Shown here piece by piece: positions 1-4,868 of a stretch of 6,325 nt of DNA. Both the position numbers and the translations under genes were made by a program. The stretch comes from Bacteroidales bacterium (GTDB taxonomy: Bacteria; Bacteroidota; Bacteroidia; Bacteroidales; GCA-2748055), in contig JAOZLK010000281.1 of the NCBI GenBank assembly GCA_029934875.1, positions 1 to 6,325 of the forward strand, written 5' to 3'. Under the pieces are notes generated by a model. That model did no database searches. It saw only the letters and a program-made list of their open reading frames with translations, and had not been told where the DNA came from. Position 1 is the first letter of the stretch. Every line of letters starts with the position of its first letter.

Positions 1-128
1 TTCCTTCGGACCGCACAGCTGGTCTTGCCACCCTGCTTGAGAAAGTACCCGACCTTTTGGAGAAGATTGTAGAGATGAAAAAAAAGAAGGGCGAAAAAGA
101 GGAGAAAGAGGACAAGAAAGAGAAGTAG
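1..128 (+). CDS. 3' end of an unidentified gene with a Lys/Glu-rich tail
   Basis: The gene enters from the left edge and is open in the frame starting at base 3 for 41 codons, ending at TAG 126-128. The visible protein begins PSDRTAGLATLLEKVPDLLE, a probable amphipathic helix, and runs into a highly charged tail made almost only of Lys and Glu (KKKKGEKEEKEDKKEK). The tail is encoded by a nearly pure purine tract from about base 70 to 138. Helical C-termini of this sort occur in flotillin/SPFH-type proteins and many others, but too little is visible to assign a family. The stop is followed 23 bases later by a strong terminator hairpin, which supports this being a real gene end. It is convergent with the ABC-F gene on the other strand. 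Confidence 0.6.
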   Translation, partial: PSDRTAGLATLLEKVPDLLEKIVEMKKKKGEKEEKEDKKEK

Positions 129-151
129 AAAGAGAAGCGTAAGATTTATTG

Positions 152-188
152 CCTCCCTGTTGGCTCATCACCAGCAGGGGGGATTTTC
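152..188 (+). terminator. Rho-independent terminator
   Basis: Bases 152-163 pair with 171-182 to give a 12 bp GC-rich stem (two G-T wobbles) around a 7-base loop, followed by ATTTTC. It sits 23 bases after the stop of the left-edge gene and just before the convergent end of the ABC-F gene. On the minus strand the hairpin is followed by CAATAAATCTT, a poor T-run, so it mainly terminates the plus-strand gene. It may still stop ABC-F transcripts partly. Confidence 0.75.
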
Positions 189-190
189 AT

Positions 191-2071
191 TTATGTAAAC
201 TGCCCCAGTTCCATCCAACGCTCCAGCCTGGCATCTAAAAGTTCAATGATTTCGGCCACCCGCTTGGATTTTGAATCCAGTGATTCATAGTTGAGAGTTC
301 CGGCACTCAATTCTGTCTCCAGGGCTTCCCTTTCCTTTTCCAACTCTTCAATCTCGGGCTCAAGGCGCTTATACTCCTGTTTCTCTTTGAAGGTGAGTTT
401 GGTCTTTTGGCCAGCTTCCTTTGCCTGCGGTTTTACTTGCTTGTCGCTTTCGACCTTAGGGGCTTGTGGCCTGGTCGCTTCTTTGAGCTGTCGGTAGGCC
501 TGGTAGCTTCCATAATGATCTTTGACCTTTCCTTCACCCTCAAAAATGAAGAGGTGATCGGTGAGTTTATCCAGGAGATATCGGTCGTGAGAGACAATTA
601 CCAGGACCCCTTTAAAATTGAACAGGAACTCCTCCAGTTTATTCAGGGCAAAGAGGTCAAGGTCATTTGTGGGCTCATCCAGGATCAGGAAATTAGGATT
701 TTTGATCAGCACTGTCAGCAGGTGCAGTCTGCGCAGCTCTCCCCCGCTCAGTTTGGCGATTCTTTTGTATTGTGACTCGGGCGTGAACATAAAGTGCTCA
801 AGGAATTGTGAGGCCGAGATGGTCCGGCCATCCTCCATCAGCACCACTTCTGCAATCTCCTTCACCGCATCGATGACCCGCATCTCTTGATTCCACTGCT
901 GCCCCATCTGACGATAGTAGCCCATCACCACGGTCTCTCCCAGGTCGAGGCTGCCAGCATCCAGCTTTTCAATTTGAGAAATCACATTCAGAAAGGTGGT
1001 TTTCCCTGTACCGTTCCGACCGATAATCCCCACCCGGTCGCCCTTCAAAAATTTATAAGAAAAATTATCAATGATTTGCAGCAAATCATATGCTTTCCGG
1101 ATTCCTTCAAGCTCCAGGATCTTTCCTCCCAATCGCGGTGACTTCACCTGCAGCCTGAGCTCCCCGGGCCCTGTCTCAAGCCTGGCTTTCTCACGGATAT
1201 CATCAAAGGCATCGATGCGGGATTTTGATTTGGTGGTCCTTGCCTTGGGCATCCGCCTGAGCCACTCCAGTTCTTTCTTCATCAATTGGGTGGCTTTTTG
1301 GGACTCCACTTTGCGGATCTCTTTTCGTTCAGCCCTCTTCTGGAGAAACAACTCATAATTGCCCTGGTACTGGTAGAGCTGGCCCTGGCTTAATTCCATG
1401 ATGCGGTTACAGACCCGGTCGAGGAAATAGCGATCGTGGGTCACCATCAGCAGAGTGAGATTTGTTGTGGAAAGATAACGCTCCAGCCACTCAATCATAT
1501 CTATGTCCAGGTGGTTGGTGGGCTCATCGAGAATGAGTAGTTCGGGTTCGTCCAGCAGAACAAGGGCCAGTGCCAATCGCTTCATCTCTCCCCCCGACAA
1601 GCTGGATACCATCTGGGATGTGTTTGTAATCCGGAAAAGATCCAGGAGCTGTTTCAGCCTTCTTTCATAATCCCAGGCATTGGCATGGTCCATCTCGTTG
1701 GTAGCCTTCTCCAGGTTTGAGCTGCTCTCTTCGTCCTGAAGCTGTGAATGCTTGCCCAGGGCCCTCTCGTATCGTTGGATCACATCCATTACAGGAGTAT
1801 TGGCCGACAGGACTAACTGATCAATACTCAGGCTTCCATCCAGCTCAGGCGACTGCTCCAGAAAGGCTGTTTTGATGCCGTTGCGGAAGGTAAATTCGCC
1901 TGTATCGGAATCCATCTTCCCCATGAGTATCCTCAGCAGTGTGGTCTTCCCTGTTCCGTTCCGCGCAACAAATGCGGTTTTATCGCCACGCGCAAGGCCA
2001 AAGGTCAAACCTTCAAATAGCTGCTGTTCCCCAAAGGATTTAGATAAATTTTCTGCTGAAAAATAGTTCAT
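191..2071 (-). CDS. uup: ABC-F family ATPase, Uup type
   Basis: A 626-residue protein with two ABC ATPase domains and no membrane segments, as expected for the soluble ABC-F family; these act on ribosomes or nucleic acid rather than in transport. Domain 1: Walker A at 36-43 (ARNGTGKT), signature LSGGE 158-162, Walker B ending LDEP 181-184, His switch H212. Linker at about 240-300, with the basic patch MPKARTTKSKSRID at 274-287. Domain 2: Walker A 351-358 (GRNGTGKT), LSGGE 441-445, LDEP 464-467, H495. The C-terminal 60-70 residues form a charged coiled coil; this extension and the total length (E. coli Uup is about 635 residues) point to the Uup branch rather than EttA or a resistance ARE protein. 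Uup is linked to ribosome function and to tolerance of DNA branch intermediates. The first Walker A begins with Ala instead of Gly. The ATG at 2071 is right for the family N-terminus (FSAENLSKSFGEQ); no Shine-Dalgarno is seen. The subfamily is less certain than the family. Confidence 0.93.
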   Translation of the reverse strand: MNYFSAENLSKSFGEQQLFEGLTFGLARGDKTAFVARNGTGKTTLLRILMGKMDSDTGEFTFRNGIKTAFLEQSPELDGSLSIDQLVLSANTPVMDVIQRYERALGKHSQLQDEESSSNLEKATNEMDHANAWDYERRLKQLLDLFRITNTSQMVSSLSGGEMKRLALALVLLDEPELLILDEPTNHLDIDMIEWLERYLSTTNLTLLMVTHDRYFLDRVCNRIMELSQGQLYQYQGNYELFLQKRAERKEIRKVESQKATQLMKKELEWLRRMPKARTTKSKSRIDAFDDIREKARLETGPGELRLQVKSPRLGGKILELEGIRKAYDLLQIIDNFSYKFLKGDRVGIIGRNGTGKTTFLNVISQIEKLDAGSLDLGETVVMGYYRQMGQQWNQEMRVIDAVKEIAEVVLMEDGRTISASQFLEHFMFTPESQYKRIAKLSGGELRRLHLLTVLIKNPNFLILDEPTNDLDLFALNKLEEFLFNFKGVLVIVSHDRYLLDKLTDHLFIFEGEGKVKDHYGSYQAYRQLKEATRPQAPKVESDKQVKPQAKEAGQKTKLTFKEKQEYKRLEPEIEELEKEREALETELSAGTLNYESLDSKSKRVAEIIELLDARLERWMELGQFT

Positions 2072-2093
2072 CGGGCATAAATGATTTGGCGAT

Positions 2094-2101
2094 CAAATTT
2101 A
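2094..2101 (-). promoter_or_regulatory. Possible -7 element for the ABC-F gene
   Basis: Read on the minus strand, the bases are TAAATTTG, an exact match to the Bacteroidota -7 consensus TAnnTTTG. It lies 22 bases upstream of the ABC-F start codon and just downstream of the DUF427 relic. No clear TTTG-type -33 element lies 19-21 bases further upstream, so this rests on the -7 box alone. Confidence 0.35.
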
Positions 2102-2117
2102 CGCAATAAAACCAGAA

Positions 2118-2257
2118 TTAATCCCTGTTGACCTCAGCCCCTTTCCAGAAAGCCACCCTTCCTTTGATTCCACTTGCAAGAGGGCGTGGTTCCGGGTAAA
2201 ACCATGCAGCATCTTCATTGCTTCGGCAATGACCTGCTTATTCCATATAGCTTTCAT
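2118..2257 (-). pseudogene. DUF427 gene with internal deletion and frameshift
   Basis: Reading from ATG 2257 on the minus strand gives MKAIWNKQVIAE, the typical N-terminus of the small DUF427 proteins (PF04248, about 93 residues). From base 2222, in a different frame, the sequence continues SNEDAAWFYPEP and then ...IKGRVAFWKGAEVNRD, ending at TAA 2118-2120. This is the typical DUF427 C-terminus (DAAWYYP...IKGYVAFW pattern). Only 12 plus 34 codons survive, so roughly 45 central codons are missing and the halves are out of frame at about 2220-2222. The uninterrupted frame from 2329 to 2099 reads through the junction, but its second half no longer resembles the family, and its first 24 codons are probably upstream leader. 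The family match is from memory. The biochemical role of DUF427 is not established. An assembly error is possible but would have to remove over 100 bases. Confidence 0.7.
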
Positions 2258-2317
2258 CTTTTCGTATTTTTCAGAGGTAGTCGGCCGACTTGGGAATTCC
2301 TTACACCTGGATGGATA

Positions 2318-2348
2318 TTGGCTATACATAATCTTTTTAATACATTTA
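2318..2348 (+). promoter_or_regulatory. Possible promoter of the YtxH/holin-like operon
   Basis: TTG at 2318-2320, then 20 bases, then TACATTTA at 2341-2348, one base from the Bacteroidota TAnnTTTG element at the usual spacing. The start codon at 2363 would leave a leader of only about 8 bases, so the assignment is tentative. The site lies in the divergent spacer shared with the DUF427 relic. Confidence 0.3.
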
Positions 2349-2362
2349 TCTAAAACATTAAG

Positions 2363-2614
2363 ATGGAAATAGATAATCCGAATTATAAAATCATTGCCGC
2401 CGCCGCTGTGGGTGCCCTGGGAGGCTTCCTTCTTGCAGGCTACCTGGGCAATGCAAAATATAAGGACAGGCCCCTGTCAGAACACCTGGCTGCTTTAAGC
2501 AGGTTAATTGAGCAGTTTGAGGGTTCAAATAGTGACGGGGCAGATAATCTTAAGGAAAGAATTGAGCGTTTATTAACCACCATCGAAGAGAGCTATGGCA
2601 ACCCTGAAGAGTAA
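2363..2614 (+). CDS. YtxH-like small membrane protein
   Basis: An 83-residue protein. Residues 10-28 (IIAAAAVGALGGFLLAGYL) form a single Ala/Gly-rich membrane segment close to the N-terminus. The rest is hydrophilic and predicted helical, with a charged tail (NLKERIERLLTTIEES). This layout is that of the YtxH-like general-stress family, whose molecular function is unknown. There is no Shine-Dalgarno before the ATG, which is normal for Bacteroidota. The 3' end overlaps the next gene by 20 bases, so the two are surely co-transcribed and probably translationally coupled. YtxH-like and holin-superfamily-like genes commonly sit side by side in Bacteroidota, which supports the call. Sequence similarity across this family is low, so the assignment rests on architecture and context. 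Confidence 0.7.
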   Translation: MEIDNPNYKIIAAAAVGALGGFLLAGYLGNAKYKDRPLSEHLAALSRLIEQFEGSNSDGADNLKERIERLLTTIEESYGNPEE

Positions 2615-3155
2615 CCTCCAAAAAGTTTCCGGTGATACAGAATCACTGGCCAAGGATTATCTGAAACTATTTTCTGTAAGACAATCGGAGAAGATTGCGA
2701 TATTTCTTGGAGTTCTTATGTCTATTTTCGTAATCGCTACCCTGGTATTGATCCTTGTGATCATCTCTTCCTTTTTCCTGGCTGGAGCATTAAATAAGAT
2801 GTTGGCAAGTGAATTCTGGGGCTTCGTAATTATTGCAAGCCTTTACCTGCTGGCGATCATTCTGCTTATTGTGAAAATTCTCAGAACAAGCACCCCCCTG
2901 TTCACCAATCTATTTGTAAGGTTTATAGTGCTTGTGTTTGAACTTGATATGGACGATGTAAATAATATCAAAGGTTTAAAGAAGGAGAAAGAGCTGATTA
3001 AGGGTAAAATTGAAGCTGATAAAACCATAATCGAAGCTGACTTTCAAATACTCAGATATAATTTAATGGGCTCGTTTTTCAAAGAGATCATGGGGATGTT
3101 TACCTCAAAAAAGAAAGTAAAGGAAGAGGAAGAGGAAGGGGATCCATCCAGCTGA
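2595..3155 (+). CDS. Holin-superfamily-like two-helix membrane protein
   Basis: A 186-residue protein. Residues 1-33 are polar and helical; two strong membrane segments follow at about 34-65 and 75-95 with a short loop between them; a long charged cytoplasm-type region (about 118-186) ends in KKKVKEEEEEGDPSS. This resembles the phage_holin_3_6 / Holin-X superfamily (PF07332-like), which in bacteria is mostly chromosomal and not a lysis protein. There are no endolysin or phage genes nearby, so a lysis role is unlikely. A scaffold or envelope-stress role with the YtxH-like partner is an inference. The start ATG at 2595 lies inside the upstream gene; it is the first Met in this frame and gives a sensible N-terminus. 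The Glu tail is encoded by a purine tract with GAAGAG-like repeats (about 3118-3141). Confidence 0.75.
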   Translation: MATLKSNLQKVSGDTESLAKDYLKLFSVRQSEKIAIFLGVLMSIFVIATLVLILVIISSFFLAGALNKMLASEFWGFVIIASLYLLAIILLIVKILRTSTPLFTNLFVRFIVLVFELDMDDVNNIKGLKKEKELIKGKIEADKTIIEADFQILRYNLMGSFFKEIMGMFTSKKKVKEEEEEGDPSS

Positions 3156-3161
3156 ACTCCC

Positions 3162-3221
3162 ATGGCAAGATTTATTAAAGGCCGAAAGGCTTCCAGAACT
3201 CAGATGCCCGGAAACCTCTGA
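3162..3221 (+). pseudogene. Possible CorA N-terminal fragment
   Basis: Six bases after the holin-like gene, ATG 3162 opens a 19-codon frame reading MARFIKGRKASRTQMPGNL, then TGA 3219-3221. From memory, Bacteroidota CorA-type Mg/Co transporters begin MARF[IL]K.R......PGSL followed by an IFIG-like stretch, and this fragment fits that start closely. After the stop a different frame gives NFFVLKLS and then stops; nothing like the 300-residue CorA body follows. The likely reading is the stump of a deleted or decayed corA. A functional 19-residue peptide or a chance match cannot be excluded. Confidence 0.35.
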
Positions 3222-3229
3222 ACTTTTTT
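3200..3229 (+). terminator. Weak terminator after the YtxH/holin-like operon
   Basis: TCAGA (3200-3204) pairs with TCTGA (3217-3221), with a possible inner GG/CC pair, and is followed by ACTTTTTTG. The stem is short. It is nested in a larger imperfect inverted repeat, CTTCcAGAAC (3190-3199) with GTTCTGAAG (3230-3238). A small GCC-GAAA-GGC hairpin lies just before it at 3181-3190. It is plausible as the end of the two-gene operon and the only T-run candidate in this spacer. Confidence 0.4.
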
Positions 3230-3238
3230 GTTCTGAAG

Positions 3239-3268
3239 TTGTCATAATTATTTGAAATACTAAATTTC
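3239..3268 (+). promoter_or_regulatory. Probable promoter of the DUF481-like gene
   Basis: TTG at 3239-3241, a spacer of exactly 19 bases, and TAAATTTC at 3261-3268 match the Bacteroidota -33/-7 promoter (TTTG, N19-21, TAnnTTTG) except for the last base of the -7 box. The implied transcription start near 3275 leaves a leader of about 40 bases before ATG 3316. This is the best promoter candidate in the window. Confidence 0.5.
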
Positions 3269-3315
3269 ATTCTATTAAATAACCCTGCACTTTTAACCCA
3301 ACAAACCAGGACGTA

Positions 3316-4326
3316 ATGAAGAAATACTTCTTATTAATCATTTTTATACTGGCTGGAGCCGGATTATACGCTCAGGTAGATTCTATGATCTTCAGCAATG
3401 GCAATTACATTGTCGGAGAGCTTAAGAAAATGGACCGTGGAGTTCTTACCATAGAAACAGACTACAGCGACGATGATTTTAAAATTGAATGGGGGGGGGT
3501 CACTGAGATCTATACCACCTCTCATTTTTTAGTCACCCTGAGCGATGGAACAAGACTAAACGGAAGGTTGGAATCATCCGAACAGGGGAAAATTAGAATA
3601 ATTACTGAGGATGAAGGCACAATTGTTACTGAATCCCATACCATTGTATACCTGAAATCAATTGATAAGGGCTTTTGGGATCAGGTATATGCCAGCATTG
3701 ATATAGGTTTGGATCTGACAAAAGCCAACAATTTTAAACAATTCTCCACAAGGAGCACCATGGGCTACCTGGCCGAAAAATATTCTGTAGATCTGTTTTT
3801 TAACACATTAAATACCAGGCAGGATGATACGGACGATATCAGCAGGACTGAAGGAGGTGCTACCTTTAAATATTATCTTCCCAGTGACTGGTATATTCCT
3901 GTTTCGGTAAACTTTTTGTCAAACACCGAACAGAAACTTGATTTACGAACCACAACAAACCTCGGTATAGGTAAATATGTATTACATACCAACAAAACAT
4001 ACTGGGGTTTTTCAGTTGGAGCCAACTTCAACAACGAAAAATTCTCCAGCGATGATGATGATCACAGCAGTATGGAGGGGCTTATTGGCACTGAGCTGAA
4101 TATGTTTGATATAGGGGACCTGAGCCTTTTAACCAAGCTTGAAGCCTTCCCCAGTTTTACCGAAGCAGGAAGATGGCGTAGCGATTTTAAATTCGATTTG
4201 AAATATGATTTACCCCTGGACTTTTATATAAAACTTGGCTTCACCCTGAACTATGACAACAGGCCGGTGGAAGGCGCTTCTGAAATCGATTATGTATTCC
4301 ATACTGGCTTTGGTTGGGAATGGTAG
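3316..4326 (+). CDS. Secreted DUF481-like outer-membrane barrel protein
   Basis: A 336-residue protein. Residues 1-19 are a clear signal peptide (two Lys, hydrophobic core, cleavage at YA|Q). Residues 20 to about 115 form a beta-rich region with two short repeats of the type SNGNYIVGELKKMDRGVLTI and SDGTRLNGRLESSEQGKIRI, common ahead of DUF481 barrels. From about 120 to 336 alternating polar and hydrophobic strands with many aromatics suggest a small outer-membrane beta barrel, and the protein ends FGWEW, a terminal aromatic as in barrel assembly signals. DUF481 (PF04338, YdiY-like) proteins are outer-membrane proteins of unknown substrate. A weak AGGA lies 4 bases before the ATG. The coding sequence contains nine consecutive G (3491-3499, residues W59-V62). 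An acidic DDDDH stretch at about residues 247-251 probably lies in a loop. The gene appears monocistronic. Confidence 0.8.
   Translation: MKKYFLLIIFILAGAGLYAQVDSMIFSNGNYIVGELKKMDRGVLTIETDYSDDDFKIEWGGVTEIYTTSHFLVTLSDGTRLNGRLESSEQGKIRIITEDEGTIVTESHTIVYLKSIDKGFWDQVYASIDIGLDLTKANNFKQFSTRSTMGYLAEKYSVDLFFNTLNTRQDDTDDISRTEGGATFKYYLPSDWYIPVSVNFLSNTEQKLDLRTTTNLGIGKYVLHTNKTYWGFSVGANFNNEKFSSDDDDHSSMEGLIGTELNMFDIGDLSLLTKLEAFPSFTEAGRWRSDFKFDLKYDLPLDFYIKLGFTLNYDNRPVEGASEIDYVFHTGFGWEW
3491..3499 (+). repeat. G9 homopolymer inside the DUF481-like gene
   Basis: Nine G in a row encode W59-G60-G61 and the first base of V62. One added G creates TGA within three codons of the tract. One lost G leads to TAG about 11 codons later. 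Either slip would therefore remove the whole barrel, which is the layout of a slipped-strand on/off switch. No variation can be seen from a single sequence. Confidence 0.6.
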
Positions 4327-4868
4327 CTGTTGGAGCAATTATACCTCAAAGGATTAAGCACCAATATTGTTCAGTTTGACTTCATTTTCAACTTCCTTAA
4401 TGAGGTTTATTTCGAGTCCTCACTGAAGCTTAACCCCGGGAAAGGTATTTTTGATACCAACATTTTCATCTACAGGCTTTACCTTGATGCGTTCTCTGAT
4501 TTTTTAAAGAAATCGGTACAGCTGGATTCTATTAGCGGGGTCCTTAGCTCAAACATATATTCACTTTGAGCTGTGTGATTCGAGCAATAATTTCTTCGAT
4601 TTCTTAGGCATTCAACCCAAGCTGGAGGATAAATCTGTTGAAGAAACAGATTCAGAGATTGAAAAATAACTTTACTTCAGAATTAATGTTTTTGAAAATT
4701 CCTTCTTTTAAGGCTGAAGATCGCCTGATCAGCACCACAATTCCGGAGTCAAATTATCATTCGATACAGGATTCTTCCCTGCTTGCTGGTTGGATTTCAC
4801 ACTCAAATCAGCTATTTCCGTGATTCAGCAAAGAAATCCAGAACTTATACTTATTTTTCTTGAGAATC
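4327..4868. other. 542-base spacer with no intact gene
   Basis: Between the DUF481-like stop and the DUF5916 start no frame gives a convincing complete protein. The plus-strand frame 4327-4569 is open, but it is rich in Phe, Leu and Ile with poor first-position purine use, and looks like the antisense of a minus-strand relic. A second plus-strand frame, about 4508-4669, ends in a coding-like acidic stretch (GIQPKLEDKSVEETDSEIEK) with no start codon or recognisable family. A third, 4635-4820, starts only with TTG. No strong terminator follows the DUF481-like gene, and no good promoter is seen before the DUF5916 gene; TATTTTTC at 4852-4859 is a weak -7 candidate. The region is best read as degraded sequence. 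Confidence 0.5.
4354..4503 (-). pseudogene. Coding-like relic of an unidentified gene
   Basis: On the minus strand, codons from 4503 down to TAA 4354-4356 give KIRERIKVKPVDENVGIKN, then TFPGVKLQ, an in-frame TGA (4420-4422), then GLEINLIKEVENEVKLNNIG and A. Composition and purine-rich first codon positions look like a real Bacteroidota protein, unlike the plus-strand reading of the same bases. There is no start codon; upstream on this strand another frame shows a short similar stretch (EIEEIIARITQLKVN, about 4565-4610). This suggests a gene broken by stops and frameshifts. I do not recognise the family, and chance is not excluded in so short a piece. Confidence 0.35.

Noticed and set aside
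291..2066. Several plus-strand reading frames of 64-122 codons
   Set aside because: They all lie opposite the ABC-F gene, whose conserved motifs on the minus strand settle the coding strand; the plus-strand proteins resemble no family.
191..2071. ABC-F protein as an antibiotic-resistance ribosome protection factor
   Set aside because: The C-terminal coiled coil, basic linker and overall length fit the housekeeping Uup branch; there is no long interdomain resistance loop and no mobile context.
2099..2329. A 76-codon minus-strand frame as an intact gene
   Set aside because: It joins a DUF427 N-terminus to an out-of-frame reading of the DUF427 C-terminus. The family motifs in two frames show a broken gene instead.
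2843..3028. A 61-codon minus-strand frame
   Set aside because: It is antisense to the holin-like gene, with a Ser/Ile/Leu-rich composition typical of a shadow frame.
2595..3155. Holin-like protein as a sign of a prophage
   Set aside because: There is no endolysin, integrase, structural gene or attachment site in the window. The chromosomal YtxH partner argues for a housekeeping or stress role.
4330..4569. A 79-codon plus-strand frame after the DUF481-like gene
   Set aside because: It has no proper start codon, no ribosome binding site and poor coding composition, and it is opposite a more protein-like minus-strand reading.
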